The translations under genes were made by a program, and so were the position numbers. Of a stretch of DNA of 64,000 nt, positions 49,026 through 56,203 are shown in pieces. Within the stretch, counting starts at the first letter, position 1; each line of letters starts with the position of its first letter. A model generated the notes under the pieces. It had not been told where the DNA came from. It saw only the letters and a program-made list of their open reading frames with translations, and ran no database searches. The DNA comes from 66-474 sp039923855 (lineage in GTDB: Bacteria; Pseudomonadota; Gammaproteobacteria; Xanthomonadales; Rhodanobacteraceae): positions 8,581-72,580 of the forward strand of contig JBDTBW010000085.1 in NCBI GenBank assembly GCA_039923855.1. Direction: 5' to 3'.

Positions 49026-49130
49026 TCAACCCTTCGACTGTTTCTTGGCCTGCTTCTCGGCGCGCTTTTCCTTCAGCGTCTTGGCCGGTTTCTTCTTGTC
49101 CTCTTTTTTTCGTTCCAGACCCTTGCTCAT
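49026..49130 (-). CDS. 34-aa lysine-rich small protein
   Basis: ATG preceded by CAGGAG at good spacing. The peptide MSKGLERKKEDKKKPAKTLK continues with EKRAEKQAKKQSKG; nearly half of it is Lys or Arg with interspersed Glu, and no hydrophobic segment is present. It is probably disordered or a single charged helix. Similar tiny genes are found in relatives, often unannotated. Function unknown; RNA or ribosome binding is possible. Confidence 0.65.
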   Translation of the reverse strand: MSKGLERKKEDKKKPAKTLKEKRAEKQAKKQSKG

Positions 49131-49245
49131 GGCGTTCTCCTGATGTGGATGAAGGCCGCTGGCCTTCCAGCGGCGCACCGCAAAGTTGCGACAGTGCGCT
49201 CGGAAACGCAAGTGCTTTGAGCAGACTCCTACGAGCAGAAGGACT

Positions 49246-49671
49246 TCAGGTTTCCAGCCGGGCATCCATGTCGATTCTGGCCTTGAGCACCTTCGACACC
49301 GGACAGTCCCGGCTTGCCTTGCCGGCGACCTCCCGAAAGGACGCCTCGTCCGCGCCGGGTACCTTGGCCGTCACGTCCAGATGCGAGGCGGCGATCTCGA
49401 AGCCGTCGCCGGCCTTGTTCAAGGTGACGGTTGCGCGGGTCTGGATCGACTCCGGTTTCATGCCCGCCTTCTCGAGCATCAGCGAAAGCGCCATCGAAAA
49501 ACACGCCGCGTGCGCGGCGGCGATCAGTTCCTCGGGATTGGTGCCCTTGTCGCCCTCGAAACGCGAACCCACCGAGTAGCCTACGTCTTTCAAGACACCG
49601 CTCGCGGCCGAGATCAAACCGTGTCCATCCTTGAACCCGCCTTTCCATACCGCAGAACCCTTGCTGTCCAT
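49246..49671 (-). CDS. OsmC-family peroxiredoxin
   Basis: 141 aa with the two redox cysteines Cys57 (AAHAACFSMAL) and Cys123 (SRDCPVSKVL) that reduce organic hydroperoxides. The Glu-containing NPEELIAAA motif next to the first Cys is intact. Start MDSKGSAVWKGGFKDG fits OsmC proper; the upstream in-frame extension was rejected. It is divergent from the gluconokinase gene. Confidence 0.93.
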   Translation of the reverse strand: MDSKGSAVWKGGFKDGHGLISAASGVLKDVGYSVGSRFEGDKGTNPEELIAAAHAACFSMALSLMLEKAGMKPESIQTRATVTLNKAGDGFEIAASHLDVTAKVPGADEASFREVAGKASRDCPVSKVLKARIDMDARLET

Positions 49672-49795
49672 GCCGTCCTCCAACTCGAACATCGTTGATG
49701 AAGCACGTAGACTGCAATGACCGCGGTTAATTCGCCGTGAGCAACGGGCGGGCGGACGCGCCGAGGTATCACGCAATCACAGGGAAACAGGAAGC

Positions 49796-50350
49796 ATGCC
49801 GGAAAGTCACAAACCACCTTGCGCGATGCTGGTCGTGATGGGCGTTTCCGCGTGCGGCAAGAGCTCGGTCGGTGCGGCCGTCGCCGCGCGGCTGGGATGG
49901 AACTATCAGGAAGGCGACGATTTCCACCCATCCGCCAATGTCGAGAAGATGCGCGCCGGCATCCCGCTCGACGACGCCGATCGACAACCGTGGCTGGCCG
50001 CGATCGCCGAGTGGATGGATGTGCAAGCCGCCAGCGCCCAAGCCGGCGTGGTCGGTTGTTCCGCGTTGAAACGAAAATACCGCGACTTTCTGCGCAACGG
50101 CCGACCACGGGTCTGGTTCGTCTATCTGCGGGTTTCGCGCGCCGAATTGCAACGCCGCGTCGCCACGCGTCATCACGAATATATGCCAGCATCGCTGCTG
50201 GACAGCCAACTCGAGACCTTGCAGGAGCCGGTCGCGGACGAACCGCAAACGTTGACCATTGATGCCGACGGCGACGTCAATGCGAATGCCGCTGCCGTGT
50301 TGCGTGCCTTGCGCGCGCAAGGCATCGTGGATGTCCCAACATCCGGTTGA
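49796..50350 (+). CDS. gntK: Gluconokinase
   Basis: Phosphorylates gluconate to 6-phosphogluconate. 184 aa with the P-loop GVSACGKSSVG at residues 16-26, the substrate motif GDDFHPSANVEKMRAGIPLDD and the lid region ARHHEYMPASLLDSQLETLE-like sequence (TRHHEYMPASLLDSQ). The first ATG follows AGGAAGC. It is separated from the next gene by 27 nt. Confidence 0.94.
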   Translation: MPESHKPPCAMLVVMGVSACGKSSVGAAVAARLGWNYQEGDDFHPSANVEKMRAGIPLDDADRQPWLAAIAEWMDVQAASAQAGVVGCSALKRKYRDFLRNGRPRVWFVYLRVSRAELQRRVATRHHEYMPASLLDSQLETLQEPVADEPQTLTIDADGDVNANAAAVLRALRAQGIVDVPTSG

Positions 50351-50377
50351 GCGATCGTCGCGCAAAGGAGAAGATTC

Positions 50378-50818
50378 ATGAACCAACCCGCCAAAGACAC
50401 CGTTTCCACCATCATTCCCAGCATGCGATATCGCAACGCCCTCGAAATGATCGATTGGCTATGCAAGGCGTTTGGCTTCGAGAAGAACGCCGTTTACGCC
50501 GATGAAAAGGCTGTCGTGCAACATGCTCAACTCACTTTCGGCAACGGCATGATCATGCTCGGCTCGGTGGATAACGAAACCGCGTGGGGCAAGCGCGTCG
50601 TACAACCCGACGAGATCGGTGGCAAACAAACGCAGGCGTGTTACGTGATCGTCGCCGGCTGCGCTTCTCACTATGCGCAGGCCAAGGCCGCGGGCGCCGA
50701 AATTGTGGATGAACTGGAAACCAAGGACTACGGCGGCAGCGGCTACAGTTGCCGTGACCCGGAAGGCCATCTGTGGTCGTTCGGCGATTACGATCCGTGG
50801 GCGGGGCATTCGGGCTGA
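50378..50818 (+). CDS. VOC/glyoxalase-fold protein (PhnB-like)
   Basis: 146 aa, start after AAAGGAGAAG. It has the paired beta-alpha-beta-beta-beta modules of the vicinal-oxygen-chelate fold. STIIPSMRYRNALEMIDWLCKAFGFE, AQLTFGNGMIMLGS and YSCRDPEGHLWSFGDYDPW are typical of the PhnB-like/bleomycin-resistance group. Metal ligands are plausible but not certain. Function unknown. Confidence 0.9.
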   Translation: MNQPAKDTVSTIIPSMRYRNALEMIDWLCKAFGFEKNAVYADEKAVVQHAQLTFGNGMIMLGSVDNETAWGKRVVQPDEIGGKQTQACYVIVAGCASHYAQAKAAGAEIVDELETKDYGGSGYSCRDPEGHLWSFGDYDPWAGHSG

Positions 50819-50847
50819 AACCGATCCTTGCCAACGCATTGCGCGCC

Positions 50848-52455
50848 ATGGGCGCGGCATGGCGCGATGTACACCGCTGCGCATTGCTTGCCGCGCTTAC
50901 CTTGTGTGGGTGCGCGACAGCGCCCGCGCAGGTATCCGTCGCGCCGTCATCTCCGATCATCCCGGTTCAGCACACCGCGCCTGCGCGAAATTCGGTTGAA
51001 ACGACGGGCTCGCTGTCTGTGCGCATCGATGCATTGATCGCGCAGCCGCGTTTCGCGCATGCCGATTGGGGCATCGACGTGGTATCACTGGACAGCGGCA
51101 AGACCTTGTATACGCACCATGCCGGCAAGCTGTTCGTGCCGGCCTCCAACGCCAAGCTCTACACCGCCGCGCTGGCGCTGGATGCGCTCGGCGTTGATGC
51201 GCGCTTCACGACCACACTGTATGCCACCGCGTTGCCAATTGCGGCTGGTACGCTAAATGGCGATCTGATCCTTTACGGCCGCGGCGATCCTTCGCTTGGC
51301 GAACCTGAAATATCTCCCGATTGGGCCGACCGTCTCGCCGCCGCGCTGGCCGCACACGGCGTGCGCCGCGTGCGCGGCGATCTGATCGCCGACGATACTT
51401 TCTTTTCGGGAACACAGATCGGCAACGGTTGGGAAGCCAATGATCTGCAGACGTGGTTCGCGGCGCCGGCAACCGCGCTCAGCGTGCAGGGCAATCTGAT
51501 CCACGTGCGCGTGTCGCGCGACGGCGCGCGTTGCTGCGATGTCGCGGTCGATCCGCTGGCCAGCGGTGCGCACGTTGTCGATCTCACGCAGAACTCGGTC
51601 GACGATGGCGACGACAATGACGCGCTCGGCCTCTACCGGCCACCGGGCTCGTTTACGCTGTACGCGAGCGGCAGCCTGCCACTCGCAACGCAGAGCAAGA
51701 CCTACGTCCTTTCCGCGCCCGACCCGGCGTTGTTCACCGGCAATCTCTTGCATGATGCATTGAAGCAACACGGCATCGCGCTGGATGGCCGCGTGCGCAC
51801 GCTGCACTGGCCGCAAACCGATACAGCTTTGTCGCGACCCGGGATTGTCACGATTGGCGAGATCTTCTCGCCGCCGCTGTCGAATCTGATCCGGCACATG
51901 CTGAAACACTCGGACAATCTGCATGCACAGGCTCTGCTGGAACAGGTCGGTGTTAAGACCGCGCAGCGCGGTGTCTGCGTGGACCGTGCGCAGTCGCCGC
52001 GCAGCAGCGCGGATTGGGGCCTGTGCGCACTGCGCGCGATGCTGGCGCGCGCCGGCATCGCGCCGCAGTTGGCAACCTTCAACGAAGGCACCGGATTGTC
52101 TCGCCAGGATCTGATCACACCGGAAGCGACGACACGGCTGCTGGCGTGGATCGCACGACAACCATTCGCAGCAAAGTTGCGCGACACGCTACCGATCGCC
52201 GGCGTCGACGGCACGCTTCGCAACCGGATGCGCGGCACCCCCGCCGCGAACAACTTGCAGGCCAAGACCGGCACCTTGACCCACGCCTACGCTTTGTCCG
52301 GTTACGTCACCGATGCGAGCGGCGAACACCTCGCGTTTTCGCTGATGCTCGATCATTACCAGCGCCCGATCGGTGCATTGGGACGCAACATTCCGCCCTC
52401 TCCCAGCGACGACCTCGATGCGATCGCCGCGATTCTGGCCAGCGCCTCCCCTTGA
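50848..52455 (+). CDS. dacB: D-alanyl-D-alanine carboxypeptidase/endopeptidase (PBP4 type)
   Basis: 535 aa with a lipoprotein-like signal (ALLAALTLCGC). The penicillin-binding motifs are Ser100-Asn-Ala-Lys103 (PASNAKLY), SDN in KHSDNLHAQAL and KTG in LQAKTGTLTHAY. A large insert between the first and second motifs, as in PBP4, contains VRGDLIADDTFFSG. It trims or cleaves peptide crosslinks in peptidoglycan. The start at 50848 is the ATG that best places the signal; earlier in-frame starts overlap the VOC gene. Confidence 0.92.
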   Translation: MGAAWRDVHRCALLAALTLCGCATAPAQVSVAPSSPIIPVQHTAPARNSVETTGSLSVRIDALIAQPRFAHADWGIDVVSLDSGKTLYTHHAGKLFVPASNAKLYTAALALDALGVDARFTTTLYATALPIAAGTLNGDLILYGRGDPSLGEPEISPDWADRLAAALAAHGVRRVRGDLIADDTFFSGTQIGNGWEANDLQTWFAAPATALSVQGNLIHVRVSRDGARCCDVAVDPLASGAHVVDLTQNSVDDGDDNDALGLYRPPGSFTLYASGSLPLATQSKTYVLSAPDPALFTGNLLHDALKQHGIALDGRVRTLHWPQTDTALSRPGIVTIGEIFSPPLSNLIRHMLKHSDNLHAQALLEQVGVKTAQRGVCVDRAQSPRSSADWGLCALRAMLARAGIAPQLATFNEGTGLSRQDLITPEATTRLLAWIARQPFAAKLRDTLPIAGVDGTLRNRMRGTPAANNLQAKTGTLTHAYALSGYVTDASGEHLAFSLMLDHYQRPIGALGRNIPPSPSDDLDAIAAILASASP

Positions 52456-52522
52456 TTTTACTTGCTTTATGGGAACTAAACGAATGTTTTATCTTGCAAT
52501 TAAAACGACAGCGACGACCATC

Positions 52523-52556
52523 CCTTGTAAGTAATTTGTCCCCCACAAGGTCTAAT
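52523..52556 (+). promoter_or_regulatory. Inverted repeat upstream of msrA
   Basis: CCTTGT (52523-52528) and ACAAGG (52545-52550) are perfect inverted arms 16 bp apart, directly followed by a -10-like TCTAAT (52551-52556), within an AT-rich 130-bp gap. A repressor or activator site for msrA is plausible. Confidence 0.35.
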
Positions 52557-52589
52557 GACGAGATCGTTCCCCAACCAACGGAGTCCCCG

Positions 52590-53324
52590 ATGCCCCGTCT
52601 GTCCGCTTTCCGAAGCCGCGCCCTTGGCGCACTGATCGTACTGGTCTCGCTCACCGCATGCACCGCTGCGGCGATGGGGGACGAGACCCGCGCCGTACCC
52701 GCGCCCAAAGTCGACGCACCTCTGGCGGCCACATCCGCCAAGCAAACCGCGGTGTTCGCAGGCGGCTGCTTCTGGGGATTGCAATGGGTATTCGAGCACG
52801 TCAACGGCGTTACCAACGTGGCTTCGGGCTACTCGGGTGGCGCGGCGAGCACCGCGCTTTACGAGCGTGTGAGCGAGGGCGACACCGGCCACGCGGAATC
52901 GGTCAAGGTCACCTTCGATCCGTCGAAGATCAGTTACGGGCAATTGCTGCATGTGTATTTCTCGGCGGCGACCGATCCGACCCAATTGAATCGTCAAACA
53001 CCCGACACCGGCACGCAATATCGCGGCGTGATTTTCTACACCGATGCGCAACAGAAAAAAATCGCCGACGCCTATATCGCGCAATTGACCGCGGCGAAGG
53101 CGTATCCCGCGCCGATCGTGACCCAAGTCGTGCCGTTCAAGGCGTTCTACCCGGCCGAGAGTTATCATCAGGACTATGCGCGCCTGAATCCGGACGCGCT
53201 GTATATCGTCGTCAACGACGCGCCAAAGGTCACCGCACTGCAGAAACTGTTGCCGGCGCTGTACCGCGCACAGCCTGTGCTCTATCGACCGCAATCGGGA
53301 ACGATCGCGGTAACGGCGCTGTAA
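52590..53324 (+). CDS. msrA: Peptide-methionine (S)-S-oxide reductase, envelope-targeted
   Basis: Repairs oxidised methionine in proteins. The GCFWG motif has the catalytic Cys at about residue 60; HAESVKVTFDP and YPAESYHQDY are typical of MsrA. Unlike cytoplasmic MsrA it starts with a signal ending in a lipobox (LVSLTAC, Cys24), so it should act at the envelope as a lipoprotein. 244 aa. A recycling Cys near the C-terminus is not evident. It is convergent with ndh after 9 nt. Confidence 0.93.
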   Translation: MPRLSAFRSRALGALIVLVSLTACTAAAMGDETRAVPAPKVDAPLAATSAKQTAVFAGGCFWGLQWVFEHVNGVTNVASGYSGGAASTALYERVSEGDTGHAESVKVTFDPSKISYGQLLHVYFSAATDPTQLNRQTPDTGTQYRGVIFYTDAQQKKIADAYIAQLTAAKAYPAPIVTQVVPFKAFYPAESYHQDYARLNPDALYIVVNDAPKVTALQKLLPALYRAQPVLYRPQSGTIAVTAL

Positions 53325-53333
53325 CGCGGCGGG

Positions 53334-54617
53334 TCAGTCCCCGCCATTATCCTGGCCGACGATAATCCGCGCGCTGCGCTGCCAGCTCAGGTAGGACCAG
53401 GCCCAGTCGATCATCACGATCAACCGGTTGCGGAAACCGATCAAAAAGAAAATGTGCGCGACCAGCCAGAACCACCAGGCGATCACGCCGGACATCTTCA
53501 CGCCGCGGATTTCGACCACCGCCGCGCCGCGTCCGATGCTGGCGAGCGTGCCGTCGTCGCGATAATGAAATGCAAGCGATTCCCGGCCGGCAATCCGGCC
53601 GCGAATCGCTTGCGCCATGAACGCCCCCATCTGTTTGGCCGCGGGCGCCACGCCCGGCACCAGCTTGCCGTCCTGCAAGACATGGGCGAGATCGCCGATC
53701 ACGAACACTTCCGGATGTTGCGGCAACGACAGATCCGGCGCCACCCAAACGCGTCCTGCGTGGTCGCATTCCGCGCCCAGTTGAGTTCCCAGCGGTGACG
53801 CCGCCACGCCAGCGGCCCACAGCAGCGTTTTCGCTTCGATCCGCTGTCCGCCCTTCAAGGTCACACCGGCTTCATCGACGCCAACGACGGGCGCATCGAC
53901 ATGCACCTGCACGCCCATGTTTTCAAGCTGCCTTTGCGCCTTCGCCGACAACGAGGATGGCATCATCGCTAGCACCCGCGCGCCGGCCTCCACCAGATGG
54001 ATCCGCGCATTGCGTGGATCGGCGACACGAAATTCGCCCGCCAGGGTGTGCTGCGCGATTTCCGCCAGCGTCCCCGCCAGTTCGACGCCGGTCGGACCGG
54101 CGCCGATCACCACGAAGTCAAGCCACTTTTCGCGTTCCGCCGGATCGGGTTCCCGTTCTGCGGCTTCGAAGGCGTCGAGAATGCGGCGGCGAATCTTCAA
54201 CGCATCGTCCAGCGTCTTCAGACCCGGCGCGCGCGATTCCCAATCGTCGTGTCCGAAATAGGCGTGGGTCGAGCCGGTGGCGACGATCAGATAATCGTAT
54301 TCCAGCGTACCGTCGCTCAACCTCACGCGCCGTTTTTGCACATCGATGCCGCGCGCAGCCTCCATAAGCACGGTAACGTTGTCCTGCCTGCGCAGGATAT
54401 GGCGCAAAGGCGCGGCGATGTCCGGCCCCGACAAGCCCGCCGTCGCGACTTGATACAGCAGCGGTTGGAACAGATGGTGGTTGGTGCGATCGACCAACGT
54501 CACGCGCACACCCGCATGTCGCAGCGCGCGCGTCGCCCACAGCCCGCCGAAACCGCCGCCCAGTACCACCACATGCGGCTGCGATAACGGAGTGTTCTCT
54601 CGTACATTCGCGTTCAT
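53334..54617 (-). CDS. ndh: Type II NADH dehydrogenase
   Basis: A single-subunit, non-proton-pumping NADH:quinone oxidoreductase. 427 aa with an FAD-binding motif VVVLGGGFGGLWATRAL, an NADH-binding motif FVVIGAGPTGVELAG and the second FAD motif EVFVIGDLAHV. The C-terminal hydrophobic segment (VIAWWFWLVAHIFFLIGFRN) anchors it to the membrane. Start MNANVRENTPLSQP is chosen over 54659. Confidence 0.92.
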   Translation of the reverse strand: MNANVRENTPLSQPHVVVLGGGFGGLWATRALRHAGVRVTLVDRTNHHLFQPLLYQVATAGLSGPDIAAPLRHILRRQDNVTVLMEAARGIDVQKRRVRLSDGTLEYDYLIVATGSTHAYFGHDDWESRAPGLKTLDDALKIRRRILDAFEAAEREPDPAEREKWLDFVVIGAGPTGVELAGTLAEIAQHTLAGEFRVADPRNARIHLVEAGARVLAMMPSSLSAKAQRQLENMGVQVHVDAPVVGVDEAGVTLKGGQRIEAKTLLWAAGVAASPLGTQLGAECDHAGRVWVAPDLSLPQHPEVFVIGDLAHVLQDGKLVPGVAPAAKQMGAFMAQAIRGRIAGRESLAFHYRDDGTLASIGRGAAVVEIRGVKMSGVIAWWFWLVAHIFFLIGFRNRLIVMIDWAWSYLSWQRSARIIVGQDNGGD

Positions 54618-54762
54618 CGTGATCCTTCGTTTGCGGATTTCGACACGCCGACCGAGCATAATCCGTCATCGGTACACGGCCAAATACGCACGTCCGAGCG
54701 GTCGCGCGAAACGCAGGAACAACTTGAAATCCACCGACCCACCCATCTCCGATTCGCTATCG

Positions 54763-55611
54763 ATGATCCGCGCCGATACGCGTATCCGCTTCGGCATCGG
54801 CGGCTGGACCTTTGCGCCATGGCGCTGCAACTTTTATCCGGCGGGTTTGCCGCAACGGCGCGAGCTGGAATACGCCAGCCGGCACGTCACGGCGATCGAG
54901 ATCAACGGCACCTGGTATGGCGCGCAAAAACCGGCGACCTATGCGAAATGGCGCGACGAGACGCCAGAGGGTTTCGTGTTTTCGCTGAAGACGCCGCGCT
55001 ACATTGCCGAGCGCCGCACATTGGCGAGTGCGGGCGATGTCGTCGACGGCTTCGTGTTCGGCGGATTGGACAATCTGGGCGACCGGCTTGGCCCGATCCT
55101 GTGGCAATTTCCGCCTTCGCGCCATTTCGATGCGCCCGACTTCGCCGCTTTCCTCGATCTGCTTCCGCGCGAACTCGGCGGGCGCCCTTTGCGCCATGTA
55201 TTGGAAGTGCGCCACGCAAGTTTTCTATGCGCCGAATACCTGGATCTGGCGCGCGCGCATGGCTGCGCAAGCGTGTTCACCGACTCGGATGAATATCCTT
55301 CGTTCGCCGATGTCACCGGCGATTTCGTGTATGCGCGATTGATGCGCAGCCGCGCGTCGATCGCCAACGGTTATCGCGCGGCCGCCCTGGATGCCTGGGC
55401 GCAACGCGCTCGGGTTTGGTCGGATGGCGACGAGCCGGATGATCTGCCGCGCATCCAGCCGATCGCGCATGCCACGCGCGGCAAATCAAAGCACCGCGAT
55501 GTGTTCGTTTTTTTCATCGGCAGCGCCAAGCAACGCAACCCAGCCGCGGCGGTGGTGTTGCTGCAATGCTTCGATGCGCAGACGGATGGCGCCGAAACCG
55601 GATCGCGATGA
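54763..55611 (+). CDS. DUF72 TIM-barrel protein (YecE-like)
   Basis: 282 aa. The family N-terminal motif is GIGGWTFAPWRCNFYPAGLP; FSLKTPRYIAERRTL, LGPILWQFPPS and HVLEVRHASF follow. DUF72 proteins have a TIM-barrel fold and unknown activity. The stop overlaps the next start (ATGA), coupling it to the DNA-glycosylase gene, which may hint at a nucleic-acid role. Several upstream in-frame starts exist; 54763 is the first that gives a clean N-terminus. Confidence 0.88.
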   Translation: MIRADTRIRFGIGGWTFAPWRCNFYPAGLPQRRELEYASRHVTAIEINGTWYGAQKPATYAKWRDETPEGFVFSLKTPRYIAERRTLASAGDVVDGFVFGGLDNLGDRLGPILWQFPPSRHFDAPDFAAFLDLLPRELGGRPLRHVLEVRHASFLCAEYLDLARAHGCASVFTDSDEYPSFADVTGDFVYARLMRSRASIANGYRAAALDAWAQRARVWSDGDEPDDLPRIQPIAHATRGKSKHRDVFVFFIGSAKQRNPAAAVVLLQCFDAQTDGAETGSR

Positions 55612-56132
55612 GATTGTGGACACTTCATCCGCGTTATCTCGACGCCAAGGGTTTGGTCGCGCTATGGCGGGAAGCGCTGCTGGCGCAAAAGGTGTTGCGC
55701 GGCGAGACCCGGGGCTATCGCCACCACCCACAACTGCTTCGCTTCGCGCAGCAGGCTTCGCCGCTCGCGGCCATCGCCAGTTATCTCGCCGTGGTGCACG
55801 CGGAGTCGCTGCGGCGCTGTTATGCGTTCGATGCCGGCAAGATCGGCACCGAAAGACTCAACATGCAATTGGACGAACACCAAGGCCAGTTGCTGCACGA
55901 ATGGCAACACCTGCTGTGCAAGCTCGCGCGGCGCGATCCCGCACGTCACGCGCTGCTACACGATACCGCCTCGCCAATGCCGCATCCGCTGTTCCGGATC
56001 GTCGCCGGCAATGTGCGCGAGTGGGAGAAGTCGAGACCCCGTCGATCCCTTGCGGATCGCGGCGTCACGGAACCTCTGATTTTACGCGATTCCGTTCATG
56101 GTTCGATACCTCACCACCAACGGAATCAATAA
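55608..56132 (+). CDS. Pyrimidine dimer DNA glycosylase family protein
   Basis: 174 aa. The N-terminus MRLWTLHPRYLDAKGLVALW with GYRHHPQLLRF matches the Pyr_excise family, related to T4 endonuclease V, which removes UV dimers. Start overlaps the DUF72 stop. The family-like part ends near VREWEK (residue ~140); the last ~35 residues are Arg/Ser/His-rich. The final codons fall in the left arm of the inverted repeat at 56102, so the tail looks acquired by run-through into repeat DNA. Confidence 0.85.
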   Translation: MRLWTLHPRYLDAKGLVALWREALLAQKVLRGETRGYRHHPQLLRFAQQASPLAAIASYLAVVHAESLRRCYAFDAGKIGTERLNMQLDEHQGQLLHEWQHLLCKLARRDPARHALLHDTASPMPHPLFRIVAGNVREWEKSRPRRSLADRGVTEPLILRDSVHGSIPHHQRNQ

Positions 56133-56159
56133 TTTGACCGTTCGTCCTGAGGTATCGAA
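56102..56159. repeat. Long inverted repeat at the end of the glycosylase gene
   Basis: TTCGATACCTCA (56102-56113) and TGAGGTATCGAA (56148-56159) are perfect 12-bp inverted arms around 34 nt. The right arm lies in a TTCGTCCTGAGG-type repeat. It may fold in the transcript and end it. Confidence 0.8.
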
Positions 56160-56203
56160 GGGCGAGCGACCAGGTAGATCAGACCTTCCTCAATCTGCGT
56201 GTT

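Noticed and set aside
51253..52161. Minus-strand 302-aa frame opposite dacB
   Set aside because: It mirrors codon bias of the plus-strand gene and has no recognisable domain; dacB has all three PBP motifs.
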